From positions 1,350,842 to 1,398,256 of the forward strand of contig CP070632.1 of the NCBI GenBank assembly GCA_020356065.1: a DNA stretch of 47,415 nt, in the 5' to 3' direction. Source of the stretch: Nitrospiraceae bacterium. Its GTDB lineage: Bacteria; Nitrospirota; Thermodesulfovibrionia; UBA6902. Positions 15,976 through 24,126 of the stretch are shown here, one piece after another (positions within the stretch are counted from its first letter, which is position 1; every line of letters starts with the position of its first letter). Below the pieces are notes generated by a model. The model searched no databases. It was not told the origin of the DNA and saw only the letters and a list, made by a program, of their open reading frames with translations. Both the position numbers and the translations under genes were made by a program.

Positions 15976-17166
15976 TTATGCAAAATCGCTCTCTGACCAG
16001 AAGAAGAACGGGTCTTTTCTCGGCTCGTATACCTGCTGCGGCTGAGGATCTACTCCTATTGCCTCAAGGAAAGGCCTCATGCCTTTTACTTCGATAAGCT
16101 CACCGATTCTTTCTCTGGGCTTGGCATTGTCGTCCCACCACTCGATCATGTTCTCGAGAAGCTCAATATATTCTTCATAGGGAGATTCCATTTTCATAAA
16201 AGGAACAATGACCCATGAGAGTAATGATCCCACAACGATAGGTGCCTTTGAACCGACGAGGATGCTGGCGCCCCTCTCCTTGCCCGGCTTTAACGCCTTT
16301 GTCATTCTTGTGATGCAGTGCATGCACCTGTTGCACTGAGAGTTGTCGATCGTTATTGATGACCCGTCAAAGGACATACATTCGGTGGGGCACCAGTCAA
16401 TGACATCGGACTGGATGTCCATTCCGCTGTCAGCATATTTCTTGACTTCTGCCTGGTTTATCTGGATATCACCCTTCCATGTTCCGATTACAGAAATGTC
16501 AGCACGTGCAATAGCTGCTACACAGTCACATGCACATCCTGAAATTTTATTCTTGATCTTATAGGGATAGGCCGGTCTGTGCAGCTCATCCTGAAAATGC
16601 TGGGTAACCGTGTTACATATATCCATGGTGTCGATCATTGCCCACTCGCAGCGGGCCTGACCTACACAGCAGCTCGGTGTTCTCATGGCTGATCCAGATC
16701 CGCCGAGGTCCCATCCGCGTGATGAGTACTCTGCAAAGAGAGTTTCCAGATTCTCAGTGGTTGTTCCTAAAAGAACAAGGTCACCAGTTGAACCGTGCAT
16801 GTTTGTCAGTCCGCTTCCATACTTGTCCCAGATATCACATATTTCCTTAAGGGCCTTTGATGTATAGAAGAAACCGCTTGGCTGGTTGATTCTGTACGTG
16901 TGGAAATGAGCAACTCCGGGGTATTCATCGGGGAGTGAAGAGTATCTTCCGATAACCCCTGATCCATATCCTAGAACTCCCACGATACCGCCATGCTTCC
17001 AGTATCCCCTCTTGCTGTTGTAGGATTTTTCCAGCTGTCCCAGCTCATCATCTGCCATTTCAGGCATCGCACTGCTGTTTCTCGCTTTCTTGATTTCCGT
17101 AATAAAACTTGGAAACGGGCCTTTTTCAAGCTCATCAAGCATTGGTGTTTTGTGCTTACCGCTCAT
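15976..17166 (-). CDS. dsrA: DsrA, dissimilatory sulfite reductase alpha subunit
   Basis: DsrA pairs with DsrB to reduce sulfite by six electrons in the cytoplasm, delivering sulfur to DsrC. Counting from the chosen start (396 residues), the siroheme-cluster ligands are Cys167 and Cys173 (CVGQARC) and Cys211 and Cys215 (CACDC). The ferredoxin insert holds Cys259, Cys263, Cys278, Cys281 and Cys284 (CNRCMHC). ATG 17166 is chosen because AGGAGG precedes it by five to six bases; the in-frame ATG at 17202 would read through that ribosome site and add a non-family MINKGERKKEGY leader. It is the first gene of the dsrABDN block. Confidence 0.97.
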   Translation of the reverse strand: MSGKHKTPMLDELEKGPFPSFITEIKKARNSSAMPEMADDELGQLEKSYNSKRGYWKHGGIVGVLGYGSGVIGRYSSLPDEYPGVAHFHTYRINQPSGFFYTSKALKEICDIWDKYGSGLTNMHGSTGDLVLLGTTTENLETLFAEYSSRGWDLGGSGSAMRTPSCCVGQARCEWAMIDTMDICNTVTQHFQDELHRPAYPYKIKNKISGCACDCVAAIARADISVIGTWKGDIQINQAEVKKYADSGMDIQSDVIDWCPTECMSFDGSSITIDNSQCNRCMHCITRMTKALKPGKERGASILVGSKAPIVVGSLLSWVIVPFMKMESPYEEYIELLENMIEWWDDNAKPRERIGELIEVKGMRPFLEAIGVDPQPQQVYEPRKDPFFFWSESDFA

Positions 17167-17471
17167 GTATCCCTCCTTTTTTCTTTCTCCCTTATTGATC
17201 ACTAAGGGAACTGTTCATCAAATTTTAAACATCAAAAAAATTCTTGTTGCTGTAAGATTCTTTTGAATTTCAGGATTGCTCAGAAAAAATTGGTCTTAGA
17301 TAGTAGTATATCTCTCGTTTTCACGTCAAATAAAAAAAATTAATGTATCGATCATGAAAGCTTATTCACTGCAGAAATTATAATTATTAATTAAAGGGTT
17401 AGCATTGACTATTTTCCCCGAGTTTATTTATTTTGATAATGTTCATAACCTCTGGACTCGAATAAAATAAT
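17167..17471. other. control region upstream of dsrA
   Basis: A 305-base gap between pyrE and dsrA (both on the minus strand). It contains the proposed dsrA promoter (17300-17329) with the A/T tract shared with dsrC. A short CCCTTA/TAAGGG hairpin (17189-17194 with 17203-17208) in the leader lies close to the ribosome site. The rest is AT-rich with no gene. Confidence 0.5.
17300..17329 (-). promoter_or_regulatory. candidate sigma-70 promoter of dsrA
   Basis: On the minus strand TTGACG (17324-17329) is followed after 18 bases by TACTAT (17300-17305). Directly upstream is an eight-T tract in a context (ACAT, TAA, T8, ATTTGAC) nearly identical to that in front of dsrC. The shared 15-base core is TTTTTTTTATTTGAC. 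The leader would be about 130 bases. Confidence 0.5.
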
Positions 17472-18080
17472 CTACGACAGTCTTTTTTTGCTATAGACTT
17501 CGAATATTTCCTCTCTGGTCAGGAGGGTTTCCACTTTTACCCCTTTGGCCTCAATTTTCGCTTTTCCGCCTTCCTGTCTGTCAATGAGCACAATGACCCC
17601 GAGAACGTTCAGACCAGATTTTTTGGCCCGGTCAATCGCCTTTATTGTGGAACCGCCGGTAGTTATGACATCTTCAATAATAATCACGTTATCACCCCTG
17701 CCGACATTTCCCTCAACCCATAACATGGTACCATGCTTTTTCGGCTCCTTGCGTACAACAAATGATTCCATCTGTTCCCCTTTTATATGGAATGTGTATG
17801 CAATTGCATTGGATATGGGATCAGCCCCGAGTGTGAGTCCGCCAACGGCTTTGGCCTTCCACGATTTTTGTCTCTTCATTAAGTCATATAAAAGGTTTCC
17901 GATGAGATACATGCCTTCAGAATTAAGGGTGGTCGGTTTACAGTTAAAATAATAGCTGCTTTTCTTACCGGAGGCTAACTTGAAGGTCGGTGCGTCAGTA
18001 AACCTGAACGTTCGTTCGATAATTAACTGTATCAGCCTCATCCTCATTGTATTAACAGAACGGCATCTGTGCATTCTCAT
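17472..18080 (-). CDS. pyrE: orotate phosphoribosyltransferase
   Basis: PyrE converts orotate and PRPP to orotidine 5'-phosphate in pyrimidine synthesis. The PRPP-binding signature is VIIIEDVITTGGST near residues 126-139, and the flexible-loop segment VVRKEPKKHG near residue 107 is present, as is the N-terminal SGKKSSYYFNCK. The frame opens with a Met-rich stretch; the start could be ATG 18080 or 18047, since the family normally starts near MRLIQLI. At 202 residues from the first ATG it is of normal length. It is flanked by AT-rich spacers and is probably transcribed alone or with atpZ/atpI. Confidence 0.92.
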   Translation of the reverse strand: MRMHRCRSVNTMRMRLIQLIIERTFRFTDAPTFKLASGKKSSYYFNCKPTTLNSEGMYLIGNLLYDLMKRQKSWKAKAVGGLTLGADPISNAIAYTFHIKGEQMESFVVRKEPKKHGTMLWVEGNVGRGDNVIIIEDVITTGGSTIKAIDRAKKSGLNVLGVIVLIDRQEGGKAKIEAKGVKVETLLTREEIFEVYSKKRLS

Positions 18081-18256
18081 GCTCCCTTTTAAATTGATTT
18101 ATATAAAGTCAAACTGGTCTGCAGTAACATAGTGACTATAACGTAGAAATAAATTAAATTAAAATATCAAAAATACAGATTGAAACTTAAAGATAAACAA
18201 AAAAATTATTTTTTATTTTTGATTTTTTTTTAGAATTTTTATGTTTAATTTTTTAT

Positions 18257-18610
18257 TTACTGCGTTTTACTGACCCTGGCGCCTTCTATAAGTATCAACA
18301 TAAATACCACGGTAAATCCAAAGAGCAGTCCGAATACATTTACAATTCTGTAGTATACAAGAAAAAAAATGGCTACAAAAAGTATCATCAGTCTCGCCAT
18401 GCTGAGAAAGACAAGTTTGAAAGTGGCCTTTTCCGAGCCGACAAGTCCTGAAACATTTCTTGTAAGCTGTCTGAGATTAAAAAGACCGAACAGTCCTCCA
18501 AGCAAAATCCCGAGCGGTATTTTCTGAGGCTCGATATACAGATGGGATATGATTGCTGCCGGTAAAATAATACACGCGCTTTTTACAATAACTCTCTTCA
18601 AGATTTCCAT
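18257..18610 (-). CDS. atpI: ATP synthase subunit I-like membrane protein (AtpI)
   Basis: This 117-residue protein with about four membrane helices (IILPAAIISHLYI, GILLGGLFGLFNL, KLVFLSMARLMILFVAIFFLVYY, GLLFGFTVVFMLILIEG) resembles the ATP synthase I family. That family helps assemble the c-ring of F-type ATP synthase, often with AtpZ. It follows atpZ by 93 bases in the same direction. Oddly, atpB and atpE do not follow; pyrE does. The family is short and hydrophobic, so the assignment relies strongly on the neighbouring atpZ. Confidence 0.62.
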   Translation of the reverse strand: MEILKRVIVKSACIILPAAIISHLYIEPQKIPLGILLGGLFGLFNLRQLTRNVSGLVGSEKATFKLVFLSMARLMILFVAIFFLVYYRIVNVFGLLFGFTVVFMLILIEGARVSKTQ

Positions 18611-18703
18611 AATTAATAAAGGAGTCCTGGGATCAGTGATGAAAGGGGTCGAATATACATAAACATCATTTCGTCTTCTATACTATTTGCATTCATCAGA
18701 TCC

Positions 18704-18988
18704 CTAGACCCCTTGTTCACTCGAATCCTCTTTTTCATTAGCCTTTTTCGCTATTCTGAAAAGATATCTGAACCCGGCTGCTATCCCCAGGGCCGTAAGG
18801 AGCAGAGTACACCAGGGGTATGAGTCAAGGTATCGATCCAGCACCCAATAGCCAAGGGCAAAACCAACAAATGTGCTGACCACCATATTTATCCCAACCG
18901 TGCTCGCAACACCGAGATACCGGATAACATCGCCTTTTTTCTGCCTGTCAGTCCTGGGTTTCTGAGTCGGGTGAAGAGTCATGTGCAC
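18704..18988 (-). CDS. atpZ: AtpZ/AtpI-family protein
   Basis: This 94-residue protein has two membrane hairpin helices: LGVASTVGINMVVSTFVGFALGYW (residues ~25-48) and WCTLLLTALGIAAGFRYLFRI (~59-79). The GxxLGYWLD-type motif between them is typical of AtpZ, which works with AtpI in ATP synthase c-ring assembly and possibly Mg2+ supply. The N-terminus is basic and the C-terminus acidic, both cytoplasmic. It heads the atpZ-atpI pair and is divergent from uppP across a 141-base gap. Confidence 0.8.
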   Translation of the reverse strand: MHMTLHPTQKPRTDRQKKGDVIRYLGVASTVGINMVVSTFVGFALGYWVLDRYLDSYPWCTLLLTALGIAAGFRYLFRIAKKANEKEDSSEQGV

Positions 18989-19090
18989 AGAAGTTTAACA
19001 AAAGGGATAAAAAAATCAAAGGTGCATACAGCAGGCTCGAGGTAAGAGACGAGAGGTTACAGGCACACCCGTTGTCTATTACCTGCCGCC

Positions 19091-19120
19091 TTGTGACAGA
19101 CACAGGGGAATTGCTATAGT
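19091..19120 (+). promoter_or_regulatory. candidate promoter of uppP, probably leaderless
   Basis: TTGTGACA (19091-19098) and TATAGT (19115-19120) have a usable spacing of 16-18 bases. Only nine bases separate the -10 box from the ATG at 19130, and no Shine-Dalgarno sequence is present, so the mRNA would start at or just before the start codon. Confidence 0.45.
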
Positions 19121-19129
19121 AGGTACCGT

Positions 19130-19921
19130 ATGGACACAGAAATCATTAAGGCAGCAGTACTTGGCATTGTTGAGGGCATAACCGAATTCCTGCCCGTTTC
19201 ATCGACAGGCCACCTCATCATCGCCGGAGATGTCCTCGGTTTTACCGGAAAAACAGCAAAAACGTTTGAAGTATTTATACAGCTTGGTGCAATCCTCGCA
19301 GTGCTCTGGTTTTACCGGGAAAAGATGTCATCCACCATAAAAGGAATTGGCACTGAAAAAACAAACCGGTTCCTGCTCAATCTCCTGATTGCGTTCCTGC
19401 CTTCAGCCTTTTTCGGTTTTCTGACTCATTCCCATATTAAACGCTACTTATTCAGCCCCCTGACTGTTGCCTTTGCGCTTATCGCTGGAGGCATTGCCAT
19501 CTTTTTGATTGAACGATTGGTGAAAAAATCCCGCGTACTTGATGTGGATGAAATTTCCTATAAGCATGCTTTTGGCATAGGCATGGCTCAGACCCTTTCT
19601 CTGTTTCCGGGAGTGTCCAGGGCAGGAGCCACGATCATGGGAGGCATGTGCATTGGTCTGGAACGAAAAGTTGCTACAGAGTTTTCCTTCTTCCTTGCAA
19701 TTCCAACGATGTTTGCTGCCACTTTTTATGATCTGCTTAAAAACATTGACCATTTAACCGCCGGAGATTTTCCAGTCTTTGCCGTAGGATTTTTTGTTTC
19801 TTTTTTTTCGGCATTAATTGTCATCAAGGCATTCCTTGGATTTGTAAAAGGGCACACGTTTGACACTTTTGCCATATACCGAATCATATTTGGTTCAATA
19901 ATACTTTTTTATTACTTTTAA
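19130..19921 (+). CDS. uppP: undecaprenyl-diphosphate phosphatase UppP (BacA)
   Basis: UppP removes one phosphate from undecaprenyl diphosphate at the inner membrane to recycle the lipid carrier for peptidoglycan and O-antigen synthesis. The 263-residue multi-span protein carries both signature regions: GIVEGITEFLPVSSTGHL at the N-terminus and the PGVSRAGATIMGG loop near residues 161-173. It is full length. The downstream ftsK starts 60 bases later but appears to have its own -10 box. Confidence 0.95.
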   Translation: MDTEIIKAAVLGIVEGITEFLPVSSTGHLIIAGDVLGFTGKTAKTFEVFIQLGAILAVLWFYREKMSSTIKGIGTEKTNRFLLNLLIAFLPSAFFGFLTHSHIKRYLFSPLTVAFALIAGGIAIFLIERLVKKSRVLDVDEISYKHAFGIGMAQTLSLFPGVSRAGATIMGGMCIGLERKVATEFSFFLAIPTMFAATFYDLLKNIDHLTAGDFPVFAVGFFVSFFSALIVIKAFLGFVKGHTFDTFAIYRIIFGSIILFYYF

Positions 19922-19966
19922 TGGCAAAACGGACCTACCGCCATCCACAAAACGCCCCTCTTCTGT

Positions 19967-19972
19967 TATCAT
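19967..19972 (+). promoter_or_regulatory. -10-like box immediately before ftsK
   Basis: TATCAT ends nine bases before the ftsK ATG at 19982 and no Shine-Dalgarno sequence is visible. A -35 element is not obvious. If functional it would give a leaderless mRNA. Confidence 0.3.
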
Positions 19973-19981
19973 ATTGCAAAC

Positions 19982-22102
19982 ATGGACAGCAGCAGGATAA
20001 AAGAAGAGATTAAAGGAATCCTGGCAATTGTGGCCGGGCTTATCATATTAATCAGTCTTATCAGCCACAGCCCCTGGGACCGGTCGCTTTTCACTGAAAG
20101 CAGAGAGCTGAATAATCTGTTAGGCAGCTTCGGCGCACAGTTGTCCGAGTTACTTTTGCAGTTCATAGGATATGCCTCATTCATCATACCTGTCATCCTT
20201 CTCATAGCTGGAATCAAAATGGTGATGGGTAAATCAGTCCATCATAGATATGTTATTTTCTTCGGGGCACTTGTTCTGTTAATCATTGCGTCTTCCTCAA
20301 TAATTCAACTCATGATCGGAGAATATGCAGGAGGGTTAATCGGGATCAAATGCACTGCTTTTACTTTAGCCGTTGTTTCAACAACCGGTTCATATCTGAT
20401 TTTTGCAACACTCACCTTAATCTCACTGATGTATCTGATCCATTTCTCGGTCCTTGGTTTCATGGGAAATGTGAGAACAAGGGTGTATCTCGGATCAAAG
20501 GCAATTTCGGATGCCACTGCTAGGCGCAGGGAACGAAGGCAGAGAAAGATTGAAAGTATGGTGGTTCCTGAAACCGTATATGAACAGGAAGAGCTGCCCA
20601 TGGCTGAACCTGAAATTAAATTGAAACCTTCTTTTAAAAAAGCAGCTAAATCAATGAAAAAGAAAAAGACTGCTGACGGCGAATATGAACTCCCAGGACT
20701 TGATCTTCTTAATGATCCACCTCCTTCGGTAACCAAGCCTTCAAAGGAAGAGTTAATAGAACGCTCCGACCTTCTGGAGAAGAAACTGCTTGATTATTCA
20801 GTGCAGGGAAAAGTCACGTATGTCTCTCCCGGTCCCATTGTGACGATGTTTGAATTTGAACCGGCACCCGGAATAAAGATCAGCAAAGTCATGTCCCTGG
20901 CCGATGACCTGTCAATGGCGCTCAAGGCCAGCAGCATCAGGATCTCCCCTATTCATGGACGATCGACATTGGGCATTGAGGTCCCGAACAGGGACAGGGA
21001 GGCGGTATTTCTCCGTGATATCATCGCAAATGATGCATTTCTCAAAAGCAGCGCTAAGCTCACGCTGGCACTTGGAAAAGATATCTTCGGCGTTCCTGTC
21101 ATGACAGACCTTGCCAAAATGCCTCACCTGTTAATTGCAGGAGCCACCGGCTCCGGGAAAAGTGTCGGGCTGAATACTATTGTGATAAGCCTCTTATACA
21201 GGGCAACTCCCAAAGAAGTGAAAATGCTCATGATCGATCCCAAAATGCTTGAGCTTTCCGCCTATGAGGACATTCCCCACCTGTTAATGCCCGTTATAAC
21301 CTTGCCCAAGGAGGCATCAAATGCACTGAAAACACTGGTGATTGAAATGGAACGGCGATACCGCCTTCTCGCAGATACAGGGGCAAGGAATATCGAGTCC
21401 TTTAATAAAAAAGTACAATCACAGTCACTGTTGAAGCCATCAGGAGATGCTGACAGTACCCCAGAGCCTTTACCGTATATTGTCATTTTCATTGACGAGC
21501 TCGCTGATCTCATGTTTGCTTCTGGCCGTGAAGTGGAAGATTCTATCGCAAGGCTTGCAGGTATGGCTCGGGCAGCAGGCATCCATCTGGTACTGGCAAC
21601 ACAGCGTCCTTCTGTAGATGTAATCACAGGCATCATCAAGGCCAATTTCCCATCACGTATATCGTTTCAGGTCTCTTCAAAAATGGACTCCCGTATTATC
21701 CTGGATACATACGGAGCTGATCAGCTTCTGGGTAAAGGGGACATGCTGTTTACGAGCCCCGGGAAAAGGATAAAGAGAATACACGGAGCCTATGTGAGCA
21801 GCGAAGAAACGAGAAACGTGGTAGATCACATAAAGGCCCAGGCCGGACCAGACTACACGCTCCTTGAAAACCTTGTGACCTCACCACAGGAGATCTCGAA
21901 TTTCGATGAGCAGGATGAATTATACTCACGTGCCAGAGACATCGTACTTTCTGCCGGACAGGCATCCATATCATATATACAGCGAAGAATGAAAATAGGC
22001 TATAATCGTGCTGCAAGAATTATGGAAATGCTTGAGGAGGAGGGCATTGTAGGTCCGCCCGGAGACGCCGGAAAACCAAGGGAAGTTATCAGGAGACGCT
22101 AA
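19982..22102 (+). CDS. ftsK: FtsK/SpoIIIE DNA translocase
   Basis: FtsK pumps chromosome ends through the division septum and activates dimer resolution. The 706-residue protein has four N-terminal membrane helices (to about residue 165), a short charged linker, an alpha-beta-gamma motor and a C-terminal winged-helix gamma domain. The Walker A motif is GATGSGKSVG near residues 387-396, the Walker B region is IVIFIDELADL near 500, and the gamma domain ends with QRRMKIGYNRAARIMEMLEEEG. The linker is much shorter than in E. coli FtsK. The stop overlaps the lolA start by one base. Confidence 0.95.
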   Translation: MDSSRIKEEIKGILAIVAGLIILISLISHSPWDRSLFTESRELNNLLGSFGAQLSELLLQFIGYASFIIPVILLIAGIKMVMGKSVHHRYVIFFGALVLLIIASSSIIQLMIGEYAGGLIGIKCTAFTLAVVSTTGSYLIFATLTLISLMYLIHFSVLGFMGNVRTRVYLGSKAISDATARRRERRQRKIESMVVPETVYEQEELPMAEPEIKLKPSFKKAAKSMKKKKTADGEYELPGLDLLNDPPPSVTKPSKEELIERSDLLEKKLLDYSVQGKVTYVSPGPIVTMFEFEPAPGIKISKVMSLADDLSMALKASSIRISPIHGRSTLGIEVPNRDREAVFLRDIIANDAFLKSSAKLTLALGKDIFGVPVMTDLAKMPHLLIAGATGSGKSVGLNTIVISLLYRATPKEVKMLMIDPKMLELSAYEDIPHLLMPVITLPKEASNALKTLVIEMERRYRLLADTGARNIESFNKKVQSQSLLKPSGDADSTPEPLPYIVIFIDELADLMFASGREVEDSIARLAGMARAAGIHLVLATQRPSVDVITGIIKANFPSRISFQVSSKMDSRIILDTYGADQLLGKGDMLFTSPGKRIKRIHGAYVSSEETRNVVDHIKAQAGPDYTLLENLVTSPQEISNFDEQDELYSRARDIVLSAGQASISYIQRRMKIGYNRAARIMEMLEEEGIVGPPGDAGKPREVIRRR

Positions 22103-22197
22103 TGACAAAATTACAAATTACAAATTACAAGTTACAAATATTGCTTATTGTTTTTTCCCTCACCTATTCCCTATTCCCTATTCCCTATAACCCGTTA
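22102..22197 (+). repeat. simple repeats forming the lolA signal-peptide codons
   Basis: ATGACAAAATTACAAATTACAA-type units (22102-22138) are followed by tandem CTATTCC units (about 22162-22188). The first type shares the 11 bases AATGACAAAAT with the repeat over the queH stop codon (31187-31197). Both are normally intergenic sequence types. Confidence 0.6.
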
Positions 22198-22791
22198 CTT
22201 ATAACCACTGCGTTATGCGCTGAAACTGCGGATGAAGTTGTAAATCGAATTCAGAGTGAGTTTGAATCGATCAAGGATCTGACCGGCAGGTTTACGCAGA
22301 AGAGCTATATCAGGGACCTTGAAGAGACACATGAATTTAAAGGAATCTTTCATCTGAAGAAACCGGCACGGATAATGTGGGAATACACAGAGCCACGGGA
22401 TGAGAAAGTAGTGATCAGAGACAGGGAAACCCTGATTCACAAGAGATCAGAAAACCAGGTCATAAAGACCACATTCAGTGAAGAATCGTACAGCCAGGTC
22501 CCGATTGCCATGCTGGAGAGCTTTGAAAACATAAAAAATGATTTTAATATCTCGATGCCGGAAGAAAATGCCTTGCAGCTTATACCTGAAAAAAAGATGG
22601 GCCACATTAAATCTGTCATAATGGAGACCTCAGTAAAAGGGTTCCCGATACGGATGTTTACTATTCTTGACACATATGGAAATATTATCATGATCGAACT
22701 GACAGACATAAAAACGAACCCGGGCCTGGATGATTCACTGTTTATTTTACAGATACCTGACGATGCTGAAGTGTTTGATATGAGTCAGTAA
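22102..22791 (+). CDS. lolA: outer-membrane lipoprotein carrier protein LolA
   Basis: LolA is the periplasmic chaperone that takes lipoproteins from LolCDE to the outer membrane. The 229-residue product has a signal peptide (cleavage plausible after ALCA, residue ~40) and the family fold, including FTQKSYIRDLEETHEFKG, the LKKPARIMWEYTEP strand and a C-terminal IELTDIKTNPGLDDSLF. The ATG overlaps the ftsK stop by one base. Its first 30 or so codons are made of simple repeats (ACAAATT units, then CTATTCC units), an odd origin for a signal peptide; an internal start cannot be excluded, but none offers a better signal. Confidence 0.88.
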   Translation: MTKLQITNYKLQILLIVFSLTYSLFPIPYNPLLITTALCAETADEVVNRIQSEFESIKDLTGRFTQKSYIRDLEETHEFKGIFHLKKPARIMWEYTEPRDEKVVIRDRETLIHKRSENQVIKTTFSEESYSQVPIAMLESFENIKNDFNISMPEENALQLIPEKKMGHIKSVIMETSVKGFPIRMFTILDTYGNIIMIELTDIKTNPGLDDSLFILQIPDDAEVFDMSQ

Positions 22792-22796
22792 AACAG

Positions 22797-22866
22797 GTAC
22801 AAAGGCGCAGAGGAGTATAGGCACAAGAAAAGAAATGTTGAGACTTTGTACCTCTGTCCCACTGCC
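22797..22866. repeat. ACAAAGGCACAGAGG-type palindrome (family A), copy 1
   Basis: GTACAAAGGCGCAGAGG at the left faces CTTTGTACCTCTGTCCC at the right. The element fills the gap between lolA and the polysaccharide deacetylase gene. Further copies lie at 27186-27275 and 30494-30573. Confidence 0.6.
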
Positions 22867-22881
22867 CCTTTTTTAAAAACT

Positions 22882-23742
22882 ATGCCCCCGAAAAAAAGAC
22901 GTATCAGAAAAAAAATAAATAAAAGCAGGATCATCTTTTTAATTCTGGTTGTTGTGCTGGCCGGCATTTTTTTTCTGTACCGGGAATCGGATAAAGACAG
23001 AGTTCCCCCTTCCGAAAGCAAGCTGTTTAAGACTGAAAAAAAAGTCCATCCACCTGTTCCTGATGTAGCTCCTCTCGCTCCTGTACCGAAAGTTGCCATT
23101 GTCATGGACGATCTCGGACCCAGCAAAAAAAAGGTCATGACTTTGTTTCGTATGAAACAGCCCTTTACCTTTTCTGTGTTACCCCTGCAACCGTATTCAC
23201 GATGGACAGCAGAAGAGGCCCATAGACGGGGCTATGACGTAATTCTTCATATTCCGATGGAGGCATCGAGAAAACTGAAACTGGGACAGGGTGGACTTTA
23301 TCTACATATGTCAAACAGTGAAATAATAGAGACCCTTGAAACAAATATTAAATCCATGCCGTTTATTAAAGGGGCCAGCAGTCATATGGGATCAGCCTTT
23401 ACCCTGGACAAACGGGCCATGGGCACGGTTGCTGCCGTGTTAAAGGAACACAATCTTTTTTTCCTTGACAGCGTTACGTCCCCGGATACAGTTGGGTACA
23501 GTATGGCAGAAGCTTCCGAAGTAAAGGCGCTGCGTCGTGATATTTTCCTTGACAATGAGGAAGATCCCGAAAAAATGTCTCATCAGTGGGAACGACTCAT
23601 GAAGATAGCAAAAAAGGAAGGGTATGCCATTGCCCTGGCACATCCGCGTGAAAACACATTTCAATTCCTGCAGGAAACCCTGAAAAACAATACTGACATC
23701 ACAGTTGTACCCCTGTCAAAACTGCTCGATGAAAGACAGTAG
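22882..23742 (+). CDS. divergent polysaccharide deacetylase family protein (YibQ-like)
   Basis: The product is an envelope protein of the divergent polysaccharide deacetylase (DUF610/YibQ) family. After a basic start (PPKKRRIRKK) one membrane helix (residues ~16-34) anchors it, then a proline-rich linker leads to the NodB-like barrel. The barrel has VAIVMDDLG with the metal-binding Asp pair, FSVLP, DVILHIPMEA, HMGSAFT, FFLDS and IALAHPR. A protease inhibitor or carbohydrate esterase function is unproven in the family. ATG 22882 is chosen because the in-frame TTG at 22846 lies in repeat DNA and would add a Cys/Pro leader. Length from there is 286 residues. Confidence 0.85.
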   Translation: MPPKKRRIRKKINKSRIIFLILVVVLAGIFFLYRESDKDRVPPSESKLFKTEKKVHPPVPDVAPLAPVPKVAIVMDDLGPSKKKVMTLFRMKQPFTFSVLPLQPYSRWTAEEAHRRGYDVILHIPMEASRKLKLGQGGLYLHMSNSEIIETLETNIKSMPFIKGASSHMGSAFTLDKRAMGTVAAVLKEHNLFFLDSVTSPDTVGYSMAEASEVKALRRDIFLDNEEDPEKMSHQWERLMKIAKKEGYAIALAHPRENTFQFLQETLKNNTDITVVPLSKLLDERQ

Positions 23743-23821
23743 TTAGTAGCTGGTGTTTAGCAGGCATGTTTAATTGTTCAAGTCTTTTCCTGACTTCTGC
23801 CTTCTGGCTGCTGATTACCTG
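23737..23821. repeat. imperfect palindrome of TTCTG/CTGCTGATT type (family C)
   Basis: CAGTAGTTAGTAGCTGGTGTTTA at the left is an imperfect complement of the CTGACTTCTGCCTTCTGGCTGCTGATTACCTG right arm. It lies directly behind the polysaccharide deacetylase stop codon. Confidence 0.4.
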
Positions 23822-23890
23822 TTTTTTTGACATAAGAAAAAATTTAATATACATTTAATAAAGTTAATTCTTATGCTGGAGGTCAGAATT

Positions 23891-24022
23891 ATGGATTCCA
23901 ATTATATGGTAAAAGTTCAGGATGCAAAAGCGGTTGATGTCCAGAAGGCCCTGCAGGCGGCCGGGATCAAGGTAACAAGCATTATTGAGGTATATAAAGA
24001 GAAAGCAGATGAAGCATCTTAA
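23891..24022 (+). CDS. 43-residue small protein of unknown function
   Basis: This short gene is well supported by a GGAGG ribosome site (23878-23882) nine bases before the ATG. The predicted protein starts MDSNYMVKVQDAKAVDVQKA and continues through AGIKVTSIIEVYKEK. It looks like one compact beta-alpha-beta unit, strand (YMVKVQD), helix (AVDVQKALQAAG), strand (IKVTSIIEVY), rather than random codons. An upstream ATG at 23873 is in frame but overlaps the ribosome site. I do not recognise the family. It stands between two repeat elements and ahead of the translation-factor-like gene. Confidence 0.65.
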   Translation: MDSNYMVKVQDAKAVDVQKALQAAGIKVTSIIEVYKEKADEAS

Positions 24023-24053
24023 CAGATGCTTGATTGCACAGATTAAATTGAGA

Positions 24054-24095
24054 TTACGCAGATAGGAAACTCGATTATCCATATAATCTGTGTAA
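24054..24095. repeat. ATTACGCAGAT/ATCTGTGTAA inverted repeat
   Basis: TTACGCAGAT (24054-24063) pairs with ATCTGTGTAA (24086-24095) in nine of ten positions. Further AATCTGTG-like units follow to about 24120. It is another short intergenic palindrome type, between the 43-residue gene and the EF-Tu-like gene. Confidence 0.45.
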
Positions 24096-24126
24096 ACATT
24101 ATTAAATCAGTGTAATCATCTGAAAG

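Noticed and set aside
22846-22881. Upstream TTG start for the polysaccharide deacetylase
   Set aside because: The extra 12 codons lie in repeat DNA and place Cys/Pro residues before the basic signal-anchor start at ATG 22882.
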